Shown: piece by piece, positions 1 through 12,489 of the stretch | How positions within the stretch are numbered: position 1 is the first letter of the stretch | Layout of the letters: every line of letters starts with the position of its first letter | NCBI GenBank assembly: GCA_000711775.1 | Contig: ARYC01000316.1 | Location: 62,001-126,000, forward strand | From: Oxytricha trifallax | Taxonomy: Eukaryota; Ciliophora; Spirotrichea; Sporadotrichida; Oxytrichidae | Direction: 5' to 3' | Length of the DNA: 64,000 bases | Made by a program: the position numbers and the translations under genes | The notes under the pieces: generated by a model | What the model saw: the letters and a program-made list of their open reading frames with translations, nothing else | Told to the model about the DNA's origin: nothing | The model's database searches: none

Positions 1-1265
1 ATTAAATCATATATCATCATGTTGCTTTTTATCTGATAGTGTGTTAGGAAATAACTATAGCTGCTGTAGTATTCATATTGAGAATTCTCAAGGACAGCAT
101 AGGAATTCTAGTAATTGCTCTGGCGCTTCGCCCAAGTTTATAGGCTTCTTATCTCCATAGTAGAATCATTCCAGCTGCGTTCTTACCGAGGTGTGAGTGT
201 TATTATTGCATTTTTATTGAAGCTGTCACAAGTTTTAGAGGAGGTTGATGCTCTATTATGTTGACTATAGGTCCTAGTGTCTGTTGTAATCCTTGATTAT
301 GTTTCAAGAAATTTTAGTAATTAATGTGCTAATGATTTATTGATAATAACTTTTGATTAAATTTTCTTTCACTCAAATTTTTATATTCTTTTAAATTACT
401 AATATGAATGAGAACTAGGATTATTTCTACTTTATGCTAATCATGATTTTGAAATGGGTTTACAAGGATTAAAAAGCAGATATTTTTGAAAGTATTCTAT
501 CATCAAATTAATTTTGATATTACTAAAAGGAAATCGCCAAGATATTTCCTGTCCTCTAAGAAGAATTCAGTCTAAACTTACAGAAAACTAGCACTAACCA
601 GACCAAGTAGAAAGGCAAATCTAAAGATATTTCTGAAAGCCTAATTCTATAAATGAAAATTTCAAAAAGCTCTAGATTAAATAATTTGATAAATGATTGG
701 ATAATTTTAAAGATACTTCATTATCTCGGCTATAAGGACTCCCTTCTGTCTCGGCATTTTAACTACCTTAAAATTTGGTGCTTAATCATATTACCCTCAT
801 ATATTATCCAAACTGCATGCCTTCCAATTTCATTGTTTGCAGTACTAAAATTATTAAATGCCAAAAAGCTAAAACATATTCTCGACCCTCTATTGGATAC
901 GAAGACCGTACTTAAAACATTATTATCGAAAAACTAAATGTTTCATAAGGTCCAAACAAAATCTGTGACCATTTGAATCATAAATTATAACACTTTAACT
1001 CTAAAATGAGATAATAGACAAAGATAATGAAGATAGACAGTAGAGCACATATTACTTTTTCAATGATGGTTTATAACCTTAAGATTTAAGGGGATTTTTA
1101 AGCATAGTCTTCACATCTTTAAAGGGGAGCTCATTAAATATATTAGAGACTTAAACTAGCAATATTTGCTTATCCATATGTTGGCGTTCTGTATACTCCA
1201 AATTGTGTATGATAATAGCAAGATGTTGAGGCTTAAGATTTTGACAAGTTTTAGTAAAATAGTAA
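1..1265 (-). CDS. Unrecognised protein, partial (ciliate code)
   Basis: With TAA/TAG read as Gln, one minus-strand frame stays open from about 1265 to about 550 with a single TGA (plus-strand positions 830-832). It encodes a mixed globular-looking sequence that includes NIFNELPFKDVKTMLKN and KMPRQKGVLIAEIMKYLQ. A second open block covers about 305-1 and includes TSVRTQLEQFYYGDKKPINL, then LGEAPEQLLEFL. The AT-rich 306-545 stretch between them could be an IES or an intron. There is no recognisable family, and the gene runs off the left end of the window. The competing plus-strand ORF at 653-937 has a hydrophobic, low-complexity composition and is taken as a shadow. I am confident that it is coding, but not of any function. 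Confidence 0.5.
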
Positions 1266-1269
1266 GATG

Positions 1270-2165
1270 ACTGCATAATAAAAGATAGAAAAAACCTGGG
1301 AATAACAATAAAAGATTTAAAAATTAGATGAAATTTGAAACAAAGGCAGAGTGCAAATACTTTAAATTCACTTTCGTAATTAAACTAATTATACTTGGTA
1401 TTTGTATTTATTTAATTTTACCCTATATTTATAATACAAATAATTTTTAGATTCATCTCCATAATTTAAAAACTGTAATTAAAAAGTTAGTGGCCATAAA
1501 AAATAATAAATTGGATTATTGTTTAATATTAAAATGAAAAATAATTGTAAAAGAAAAATAAAGTAAAACTGCTTTTGTTTTGGAAAAAAATTATTTAAAT
1601 ATACAGAGAATGATGGGGCTAAATTAATTTAGTGGGCACTATTTATGAAAATATATTATGATATTACTGAGTATTTATATACGATTTAGATATATAAATA
1701 AAGATACTAAATTTTAATTTACTAGGATTTAATCATTAGTTAAATAACAAACAATAACTCTACATTAAGAGTGTACGATATTATTTTGGGTAAAATTTGC
1801 AGTAAATGTGAACTGTAAGACTAGTTATTATTAATTAAAAAAACAAAGAATATTGTATGCTCTAATTTTAGTATAACTAGAACAATTAGACTTATAGATT
1901 GGGTACCTTATATATTTAGTAGTCAATAGACCTTATCAACTGGATCAATATTACTCATATTTAAATGAAATAAGTAGTTTAAATAAGAAAGTTAAATTCT
2001 GTAATATTTAATTTGTGATGCTATTTCATATTTATAATTTATAATATAAAAACTTTAAAATTAATCAAAAACTTAATATATTTATAAGAATACTTAAAGA
2101 TCAAACGCAGGTGGAGATAGAGCACTCATTAAAAATTTAAGTTACAAAAAAAATATCTTTAATTT
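1270..2165. other. AT-rich non-coding tract
   Basis: Very AT-rich sequence with short A and T runs. I see no open frame under either code that looks protein-like, and no repeat. It may be intergenic germline-limited DNA or an IES. Confidence 0.5.
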
Positions 2166-2172
2166 TTTTATA

Positions 2173-2296
2173 GTGGTCTTACTGGTATGGCCACAGGTGC
2201 AGTTGGGCTGGTGCTTTGCAAAGTGAAAGAGAGAGCAGACAAAGAAGTTGAATATGACGACGAATATGAAGAAGAGGATGATGAAGAGGAAGAATA
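2173..2296 (+). CDS. Acidic-tailed coding island, partial
   Basis: A compact GC-richer island preceded by a T-run ending in TAG, which resembles an intron 3' end or an MDS edge. It reads TGMATGAVGLVLCKVKERAD and then about twenty mostly acidic residues (D/E/Y). In the standard code it would end at TAG (2294-2296) right after EEEE. In the ciliate code it would continue as QQQSER into AT-rich sequence. The start lies outside the island. The glycine-rich hydrophobic piece followed by a charged tail suggests the C-terminus of a small membrane or membrane-associated protein, but I do not recognise the family. Confidence 0.4.
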
Positions 2297-2299
2297 GCA

Positions 2300-4390
2300 A
2301 TAATCAGAGAGATTTCCATTTTTAATTTTCATTATAAGTTTTAGTATTAATGTGATTAAAATAATTAATTAATTAATTATATTTTTCGTATTAAAAATCA
2401 TGATTATTAATTTTGAGTAACTTTGCTTATAATTATAAAAAATATATTTTATATTGATAATTCCAAAAGTTTCTTTAATAATATTATTTATGTCTTATAA
2501 TAATATTTTAATAAGGGATTTAAATGGTCACCTTAATTTGAAATATAAAATTTTAATTATTAATTTAAACAAACCTCATTTTAAATTCTTAAATAGGAAA
2601 TATATCTCTAATAATTAATTTTTTTATTTATTAAATTAACAATAAGATGAAAAGTCCAAAAAAATAAAATCAGAAAATTAACAAACTAGACTAGAGTAAG
2701 TTTGATAAATATAAAAATATATTGCATTTGCTATTTATATGTTATGAAATTATATGAGGAAGAATTAAATCTATCACTTACCGATTAAAGACTTTCAGAG
2801 CTCAACAAAAAACCAAAATTATAATACAACGATAGCAATGGCTAGAGTATACAATAAACATGTTTTTTAAATATATTAGAATAAATGTGAAGTTCTGAGA
2901 ACCAATAATCTGGATGAGAGGTATAGTTTTGAATAAAAATTTAATACCAGCACATTAAAGAGTATGCATACATAGGATCAGCCATCCATAAAGAGTTCAC
3001 ATAATTACTAATAGTTTGAATTTGGAGGGAGTGATGTTATAAACACACTAAATCTTTTTTGGAATCTATTAATTATGTTAAAAACTAAGGATATTTGTGT
3101 ATTAACATTAGGAGGTCACCAATGACGTCTGGAAGTCACATAAGAATAATATCAATAAATTGTTTCTGAGGACTTTATAATTCTTACCAACATTAATTAT
3201 TAGGACTGCTATAGATATGATACATAGTATAAAGTACAAAAGTATTTATATTTCATAAGCTCATTTATTATTTCAAGACTATTTTGAAATTACAGAAGAA
3301 TAATTCGATCATTCTTTGGGAAATTTTCAGAATTATTCCTTATTTTTTTATTACATTAAATATTAATACATCTAATGTTTCTCCTACCTACTTATTATAA
3401 ATAATCATTTTTTTTAGTATTAATTGTACTCTTTTTCTTTAATTCATAATGCTTTATTTAAAAATTTTCATAAAACTCTCACAATTTTCACATATTTTGT
3501 GTCATAATAATAATTTTTTTTTAACTTATAAAATTTAATCTACAGCTTTTGTGACTTATATTATTGTAATAGAGTCAGTATTTTTATTATTTATATGAAT
3601 TATGAAAATATCTTATAATCCATTTTAGTAATTGTATTTAAAGTTATCATTCACATATTTGGTTGAATGCATTAATCACTAAAATTTGTAAATAATATTT
3701 ATTAATTTTTTATATTTTTTAATTCTTTATTTTTGATAAATAATTAACTATAAAACCATTTCATAATTAATAAACTTTATATAAATCATAATTTAAAGAT
3801 GAATTAATATAGGCTTACTTACTTCCAAATATTTAAGAAATAGTATAAAATATAAATTTCAATTTTTTATTATTTTTTTTATTTGTTTTTTATAAAAAGT
3901 TACAAATCTTTGATTTTAACTAAACCTTTCATAATTAACATTTTCAAATAAAGTTTATAATTTTATCTGATTAACAAATAAAAAATCACTTATATTTGTA
4001 ATGAAATTAAAGAAAAGGAATATTTTCTGAATTTATAGTCATGATTTTTTGGCATTTCCATATAAATCACTAATCGTGTATATTATTTGAAATTATATAA
4101 TTGTTCACAAGAATAACCTTTTTGTTGTCTTAAATGTCAACTTATTGATCTTCATTATAAGTTTATAAACTAAATAAATCAATATCACAAATAAATTTAT
4201 CAATTAATACATGTTTACTATAAAATAGCAATTCGGTTGAGGACAAAAATCATAATAAGTATGATGATTAAAGTAATAGAGCTTTTCTCAAATTGATAAA
4301 TCTAAATGTATTGTATAGAATGGGTAGAAAAATAGATAAACTTTATAACAATAGAGTATTGATATATTCATAAAAAAATCATGAGTGAGC
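2300..4390. other. AT-rich desert with one short GGAnGTCA repeat pair
   Basis: Long AT-rich tract with no supportable gene. At 3111-3150 two roughly 20-nt units starting GGAGGTCA and GGAAGTCA lie in tandem around GACGTC. They are related in motif to the better array at 4393-4487. Confidence 0.45.
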
Positions 4391-4392
4391 TC

Positions 4393-4487
4393 AGGACGAC
4401 ACATGGAACTGGGGGACGTCATTATGATTTCAGGAAATCACCTGTGACTGTAGAGGACGTCATCTGTGCCTGAGGGACGTCAATACC
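4393..4487. repeat. 21-nt degenerate minisatellite with GGACGTCA core
   Basis: Five head-to-tail units of 19-21 nt begin at 4393, 4414, 4435, 4454 and 4475. Three carry the octamer GGACGTCA, and most share a downstream TGTG or TGAT segment. The block is markedly GC-richer than its surroundings. GACGTC is palindromic and resembles a CRE-type binding core, so a protein-binding array is possible. A coding remnant is also possible. Confidence 0.6.
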
Positions 4488-4499
4488 CGGATTTTTTTT

Positions 4500-7400
4500 A
4501 TAAAATATAACTATAGAAGCTTATTTAGGTATTTTAGTGAATTTTATTGAATAATATTCAATCTCACTTTTTAAGAATATTAACAAGTGTTGATAACTCA
4601 AACTGCTATGGAATCGAGTCGCTTTTGAAGTCATATTATGCAGTCTACTAATGAATGTTACCAGTAAAAATTGATTTAACAATTAGCGTAGAATCATGCA
4701 TAACACTTACCTTCAACAATTGAAAGCATGAAAGTTCTTTCCGAAATATAATAAGTAACCAGAATATCTTGTTTTGCAGAAATTTACTTATAATTATTTA
4801 AAATTCTGACAATTTCCCTATATATTTATTTGTGGGGTTTTCAAATTAATAGAAAAGGATATCAATCTTGCCATTTAAACTCTAAACACACTTTCAAACA
4901 TTTGAAACTTCAATAAAAACTTATAGATTTAAAATTTTAATTTTAGTTATGAAATTTTAACAAAAATTCTATTGTTATATTGTTTTGGCAAATTTAAGGC
5001 CTTTTACGAAGTACAATACTCTGAATTCAACATAGAAAAATGAAACATCAATGATTTATAAAAAATTTAATTAACAAATAATAATAAATTAAAAAATAAA
5101 GATATCTAAGATGAAGAATAAAAAGTTACAAATACACTCACAAGAAAATTGTTAGAAATATAAATGACAACTAATTTAGTTTATTTATAATGAATGGGTA
5201 CTGGTAAGAATGAATGCTGGGTTAGAAAGGCACATCATAAAAAGAGAACAGGACCTAAGTAAAAAAGGTATTGACATACAGGTGCCGATGTATTTGAATG
5301 GAGAGTAGAGTAGCTTGGAAGGAAAACGATCGGGCATATCCCTTTCCATTTTTCTTAAAAAATTTTCTTTAATATATATTTAATTTATAATTTATTGTAC
5401 ATTTCACTTTATTTTTAAAATTAACACTCTATAGGCTCATAGAGATCAGTCAGAAACAAACATTAATAAGGAGGTAACATTATAAACAATAAAAGCGTTA
5501 ATTCAAACACATATTTAGTGATTATTAAACTGAACCACAACACAGTGGCTTACTTTATCCTGACTGGATAACTAGCTACTATTATGTCTAGAAATGTAAA
5601 TATTAGTTTTCATGATAGCCTTTATTAGTAACAGTAAATTATTATTATCTCAATATGCAAATCTAAAAAGTAATGGCTAACTCATTCTACGCCCTAATCG
5701 TATTCTAATAAGAGTGCTGAGAACATATAGAAAAACAGTAACAATAAAAGTTAAATGAATATTATTTATAATTTCTAAGAAAGAGGAGGCGATAATCTCT
5801 AACATGGCAAAAGACAATCATTTAATAATTTATATGCCAAAGTTTTATAGAGAATCAATGATATTTAAATAAAAATACATAAAAAAGTTAATTTTGCAAA
5901 TATATTGCATATTATTTAAACACTTATATCCTAATCATATTTATTTTACAATAATTTTGACTAAATACAAAGAACTCTGAACAATTTTAAAGCTTTCTTT
6001 TTTTTTTAAGTCCATTATTTTAAATTTCTTGGCACATAAATTATAAATTTGCAGCTCAAAATTTTTACTTCAGTTTTTCTTATCAAACATGTGCTTGCGT
6101 ATGATTATAGCAAGAGTATTATTTGAAGGAAGGGGGATTTATTCGATTCGACGAGGCATGTATTTGTGATCCAATCTCTGTTATATTTATAATTATTATT
6201 TATAAATTTATGAAGTTAAATTTCAAATAAAAATTAGAATTCATTATCCTTTAAAATATTTTTAAATTATTATTATTCCTAAGAAAGTTATTCTATAGTT
6301 GTTATTATATAGAAATTTAGAAGTAAATTATATATTATAAATTTACCAAACAGATAAATTAATTAAAATTATTAAATTTATGATTAAATTTAAAAAACTC
6401 AAATTTATCTACCTTTTAAATTTATTTTTCCACAAACCTTTAAATTTGAATCCTTGTAACAATTTCGATTCACTTCAGTATTTAACTGTTTTATACTATC
6501 TAATTGATTATATAATCGTATAATAATTATTTTTTATTTTTCTACTTTAATTATCAGATTATAGCACCTAAGTTATAATAAAATAAGTAATTGATTAAGA
6601 ACATCATACAAAAAGATTATTTATGGTTTTTATTTATAAGATATAAATTTCAATAAAAATTGAATTTGATTTAGAATTGAGTATAGCTAATTATATATCT
6701 TGAGCATAGCGTTGAAAATTGTTGGCGACTACTATTAATATATTCATTTATTTACCTTTATATTACTTCCACAACGATCCTCTTTATTTAACTTTAAAAG
6801 CTTATCCTCAACATCTTCGAATAATGCATTGTATTATTTGGAATTCCAAAATCTTGTCACGTCTTATTATATATAAATTTATTCTTAATATTAGAATTTT
6901 CATTGGAAAATGTGATTTATTTAAGAGTATGATAGTAGTATTTTAATTTTACCATTTTTATGAGAGCCTAACATTATTATATATTCTTATCAAACAAGTA
7001 CTCATCCTATTCATGCTCGCTGAGGTCTTAAGATTTCAAAAACAAAAAATAAAGAAAAGCGATTAGGTTGTTTATTTTGATATATTACAAATCTATGTGA
7101 CTTTTTTTTAGTTAAGGTATCTATATTTTGAATCGAAATTAGCCAACTTGTTAACCTTAGCTTTTGAAATTTGTAAAATAGTGGGATTTTATTCAATAAT
7201 AAAATTTATTAAAATTACTATAACATAAAATACAGTAAGTTCACAAATATTTATTTACAAATAATGTGGGAGCATAATTGACTTTTAAGCGTTTTATTAT
7301 TGTTGCGGTGCAAATATAGAGATCAAGGCATCAGTAGCTTTAGCAAGACAATAAATATTGTTATAATATGATGAAACATAAATGTAAAAAACGTAATTAT

Positions 7401-10370
7401 TCAATTGATTGTTCTCAAATTTAATAAAAATATGTACCAAGTGAGTAAAAAGAATTAAGTTTACATCTAAAAATCTGAGTATAACCCATCCTAAGCGGAG
7501 AACATTGCATTTTCTAAAATGTTTTTAATTGCAAAGTTAAAGTTAAATTAATTAATAAAATTTCTTATATTTTATTAATTTCAAGTTTATAGCATTATTA
7601 ATTTATATCTAAAAGATAACAGAGACTTTAATCCTCTATTTAAGATGAGGATATTTTTAATATTTTTAATTTAGAGTGCTAAAAAAAATAAATTGAATTA
7701 CAATAATTAATCATTCATACATTAAGAAATTAATTTTTAATTTTAAAACTGGATATCCTTATTTTGTATTTATCAATAGACAAATTAAAATTTTAATATT
7801 TTAATTTCATTTATAATTTAGCACAAAAAGTTAATCACAAAATAAAGAATATATAGGTTATTCATAAATACAACAATTTTAAATGATCTAATTAATTTAT
7901 AATGAATCTAGATATGAATATAAAGGAAAGAATATTTCTTAAGAAGAATAGAGTTGCTAAGTAAAAATAAAAATCCAATCGTAACTCTATATTTTATTTA
8001 TTCCTATATTATAAAGTGATTTCTATTCTATAATATTTGTATGATGCCAATTCTATATTAATATATAGAAAAAAGCAGCAATCCTATTAAGTCAATTAGG
8101 ATGAGGAATATTTTAAAGTCTAGAACAACAGTTTATTGAATCAATTAGTCTATGTAGAGTTTCTCATGGACAACCCAGTGGAACATTAATAACAATTTAT
8201 ATAAAAATAATCTACAGGCTTCTTGAGAGATTATAAAAAAATTATTGCGTCAGTGGTCACTATGAAAATGCACAGTAATAGTTAACTAGTAGATTATTGA
8301 TTCATCTACAAAAATATTATGAGTTTTCTTCTGATTCATCTACTTTAATACAAAGAGTTTTACTAAGCAACCAAAAGTAGGAACAATTTATTAGTTAACA
8401 GAGTCCAATTTTAATTGTAGTTTATGCATAAAACGCCCTCCCAACGTATTTTTAAAGTATTAATGCTAAACTATTTAATAGTATCCCGTATCCTTCATAG
8501 TTTTATCCTAAAAACATGTTGTGAGCTGGTTTTCATTTATTAGATTGACACTGATGCAGTAAATATAATCTTCTTGTCATAAATTTATGGTCAAATTTAA
8601 ATAAAGGGAGCTAATTGTATAAATCTCATTAAAGTATGTTAAGTTAATGTTTATAGTCTCTTTTGCAACTTACATCTCTAATGATTTCTAGGTATATAAT
8701 TGAGATCAACTTATTATCAATATCAATAAATTAATAGAGATTTTTCCATATTGGAATAAAAGGGTTTACTTTATTTAGGTAATGAGCACTAGAGTGAATT
8801 TAATCTCTTATTAAAATTATCTATAAAGGTTGTCTTACTAAGAATGCTTAATAACATAAATCTAAGTGATTCAATTTAAAATTTAAGGAAAGATATTTTC
8901 GCTTCATGATTCTTTGATAACTAAAGCTTTTAATCCATATATCTCTATCAGTTGTATCATAAAATGCTTATTAAGACTCTGATTTTATGAACCTAAACTT
9001 AGTATCAAGAAGCCCAAAAGCAATTTTCTAAGAACAAAACCTCGTCTAATCCACCATTTACTTGTCTTAATAAAACCAAACTAAATATAAAGCAAGCTAA
9101 GAAAATTTAAACAAAAAAACAAACTAGTTACAGTAATTTGATTCCTGATTCCTACCCCAACACAAAAGCATCATTTCCTTTTGATAATATTTCCATCATA
9201 CCTATAGGAGTATTTCAATACAGATACAGATAATTTAAATAATTATTTAAATCAGAAAGTCTTGCTATAATCTACATGCTAAAAATCTTCGAAAAATGAT
9301 AATCAATTTATTTAATTAAAGTGTTTCTAGCAAATTATGAAAAATAGCAATTGTGTGCATTAAAAGGATATAGCTTGATTTATAATTGCGATTACAAATT
9401 AAGTTCAACGAAAGATATTTATAATAAACATAATTTAAGGCTTGATGAATCGATTTAATAATAGGATTAATTCTATTATTATTAATTTATTATATATAGT
9501 GTTAATTATGAAAAATCAACATGAAATTTAAGTGAAAAGTTAATTATTAGCTATGAATAATATCAGCAGTAGCTACTCATATAATTTTTATTACGATTAA
9601 TTCGCTTGACTCGTTATTTTTCAATAAAGCATCACAGGCAGCTAAGATTTAAAGCAAACCAAATTAATTCGATTTATGATGTTATTGATTAAACTAGGTA
9701 GATTTCTATAAAGAATGATACAAATTTTGAGTTGTAATTTTTATAGAATTATCAAAGTTAAGCCAAAACACATAGATCAAGTGCTTTGAAGTTACTGATT
9801 GACTTTTTATAATTATATTAAATGAATATTTAAATATATTATAGTCAAATTAATGGAAAAGGTTATGTATAATTTTGTTTAAATAAAAGTATATTATTTA
9901 TTAATTTAATTAAACAATTTGAACACCTATTTAATGTTAAGTTGCAAAAAACCGTTATATAAATGAACATCCATAAATGGATAGAAGATATTTAATTTTA
10001 TATTAAATTTAGAGGAGATACAGTCGATATCACTTAAACTTAATAAACAATTATAACAGCAGACACGATTTATCAACAATACAAAGTAATAATTTATCCA
10101 GAAATAAAAATCAGTTTAATATTTAAGTATTTGTTATCAATATTCTATTAAATAATATTTTAAAATACAAAATTAATTATAATCATCTTTTACTTTTTAA
10201 TTGCATTTTTTTTTTATTGGGTTAATTATCGAACACTTGTATAATGATATTAATAAGTTGTAAAATATTAATACTGATTGTTTTATCTAATGAAAAAATA
10301 CGGTTAAAATGCTGAATAAACGAAATGAATAAATTTTCAAAAAAAACAGAGACTTCAAAAAAAGCCATTC
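4500..10370. other. Long AT-rich desert with two tiny GC-richer islands
   Basis: Nearly 6 kb with no supportable gene. GC-richer patches at about 5280-5345 and 6090-6170 (the latter reads ARVLFEGRGIYSIRRGMYL on the plus strand) may be very small MDS fragments, but they are too short to assign. The open frames near 6.7-7.2 kb have biased, hydrophobic compositions and I do not accept them. Confidence 0.4.
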
Positions 10371-10377
10371 TAATATC

Positions 10378-10995
10378 AAAATCTCTGGAATTGTTTGAGA
10401 ATTCAGGATACTATTGAATCTATAAGAACTATGACATTTTAAAAATTGAGTTCTTTATGGAATTTAGATATATCTGTAGAGAATTTTCTTGGTGCCAAAA
10501 ACTTCTAGAAGAATTTGGCCTTGCCAGGGATTCTGATATTTAACACTCATTAAATCATGATTCAAGATAAACTTTTGAACTAACCTTAATTCTTTTAGGA
10601 TTTATGAAATTAAAACTGCATGCCTTTATTTAATAGATTGATTATAGACTTGTTGAAAGAAATAGGAAGATTAAAAAGAATAGAAGTTATGATGTTCAAT
10701 ACTATTATTATTATTATTACTAATTAATGATTCATTTTTTCCTTATTTGATTTAATTTAACTCTTAGCATCTTAGTTATGCTCTATAAATTTTCTCAGTT
10801 CATTAACACCAAGCAGGAGCTATATGAGTCATCTGAGTAAAACGGATACTACCTACCAGAATTTCGTGCTCAATTATTACAGAGTATTATTTGCTTGCAG
10901 TTTTCGCTGGAAGATTATGGTGCCCATTATTCAAGGATATTTGATTCCTTCCATGCGTCAAACCCCTACTAAGGCTGCTTTATTATAAAAATTTG
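10378..10995 (+). CDS. Unrecognised helical protein, C-terminal part
   Basis: The first block (10378-10720) reads with Gln at TAA/TAG and is rich in aromatic and charged residues, for example YICREFSWCQKLLEEFGLA, with one in-frame TGA near its start. After an AT-rich stretch of about 80 bp (possible IES) a second block (about 10805-10995) reads ESSEQNGYYLPEFRAQLLQ and ends at a TGA at about 10993-10995. The natural composition and clean TGA stop support a real coding region. The blocks may belong to one gene. I recognise no domain. Confidence 0.5.
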
Positions 10996-11082
10996 ATGAT
11001 ATTCAGCTTAAATGGGCAAATAAACTGAAGTGACTGCATAGAGAGCTCCAAATAAATAGTGGTTTATTGATATTCTATTTTG

Positions 11083-11140
11083 TCTACTTACCTACCTATT
11101 TTACCTTAAGTTATTATCTATCTATCTACTTACCTACCTA
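11083..11140. repeat. TACC/TATC tetranucleotide microsatellite
   Basis: Interrupted tetranucleotide runs TCTACTTACCTACC and TATCTATCTATC followed by TTACCTACCTA, separated by about 12 bp. A simple slippage repeat between two coding islands. Confidence 0.8.
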
Positions 11141-11241
11141 GAGATGAGATTTTTTACAAGAATTATGTGACTCCACCAACACCGAGTTATCTTTAATTTC
11201 ATAAGACTGCAGTAATTCCTTTGACCTTCCTTTAGAACCTC

Positions 11242-11410
11242 CCGATTTTAAAAAAAGAAGCATAAGAAGAAACGATTGGGAGTTGAATACTAAGCCAAGA
11301 AGAGAAACTTTAAAAGCAAAAGCTGCTTCTTTAAAAATCTCGATTTGATAAAAAAGCTAAAGTCTCTCTCGCCTAATCATAAGCATGACGAAGGCAACTT
11401 TCTCGAGTAA
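11242..11410 (+). CDS. Lysine-rich coding island, partial
   Basis: Plus-strand frame with Gln at TAG/TAA reads KKHKKKRLGVEYQAKKRNFK and later LSPNHKHDEGNFLE. It is a strongly basic, probably disordered segment, possibly nucleic-acid binding. There is no start or stop in the island. It lies just left of the C-terminal end of the opposite-strand transposase and could be a separate MDS. Confidence 0.35.
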
Positions 11411-11429
11411 TGTAAGTATTTTATGCATT

Positions 11430-12487
11430 TATAACACTCTTAGAATAGCAGAGCGCTTCAAAGTGTTAATTCAGTACTCCCTCGAAATGAAACTGTGAAT
11501 AAAGTCTGTCTTCATACTAAAGGTCCATGGATAGGACGAATTTTGGCATTGGTTTTTGACCGCGATAAGCGATGCAATTGGATTGAATCGAAACTGGCAA
11601 AAAATCTTGCTAAGTTTAATTAAGATTTAAGCATCCGTAGTCGAATCTTTTTCCAACGAAATTACATACTTTCTCTATTAAAGCTTGACAACTGCCCAAA
11701 GACGCTCAAATTGAGTTAACAGCGCAACTGTAAGGAGTCAAGTAAATTGGTTTGAAATTGCTATCAAAAACTTGTTGTGTAATTTTTCTATGATGAATTG
11801 GCAAATTGTTCATCACATAAATTCCTGAGCCTTAAGTACTTTTAAGATGTTATAGAATTTCTCAGAACTTTAAAGAATTATTTGGGTCCTTTTTTTGTAT
11901 ACTAGCTACCCACGTGCATTATAAGCACCCCCTATTGTATAATCGTCCTCGACTATTGAGTATTTTATTTACATGCATTATTTAGTCCAAACACGATTGG
12001 GAGCCTGCCGCCAGTAAATTGTGGTTTTATCAATATAATTAAGATTTAGACTCTCCTTAAGAGCCATTCTAATCTCTATGGACTTCTTGAACTGTTCAAC
12101 TGCTATCAATTTTGATCGAATGAACTTTCTGCGGAAAGAATAGTTTCCTTTGGTAAAAGAAATACCGTTCGCAAATAGTAATTTCTCAACGTATTAGACG
12201 AAAAAGATGCAGAACCGAAGAGAAGCTTTATAGTTTAAGTCTTTCTCATTAATGGCAATGCTATAATTTCCCTTACAACTTCCTCGCTGCACACATACTC
12301 TGCCTCTGCTGGACCCAGTCATGGCTCACGATTCTTTCCAGAATATGCTCATTTACTAATAATTGAGAATCCACTCTTCCGCCAACGCTAAAGAATCATC
12401 GATATCTAGAACATCCGTAAGGCCAACCTTCGCGAGATCTCTTATGCCAAACTCGCTGATCACAAGTAAGAGATCTAAGTCTCAGAT
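11430..12487 (-). CDS. Tc1/mariner/IS630-superfamily DDE transposase, decayed
   Basis: About 350 residues on the minus strand under the ciliate code. The first ~200 codons (12487 to about 11880) are free of TGA. The catalytic core is readable in order: LNYIDKTTIYW (first Asp), a glycine segment TIGGAYNARGQLVY, then GIYVMNNLPIHH (normally VMDN, so the second Asp is Asn here), then FKPIYLTPYS and NSIERLWAVVK (the third, Glu position). Two frame changes lie around 11835 and 11715. The family cuts DNA at TA or short targets. The lost second Asp and broken frame argue that this copy is dead. No terminal repeats were found. It could be a TBE-type transposase, which belongs to the same superfamily. 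Confidence 0.75.
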
Positions 12488-12489
12488 AA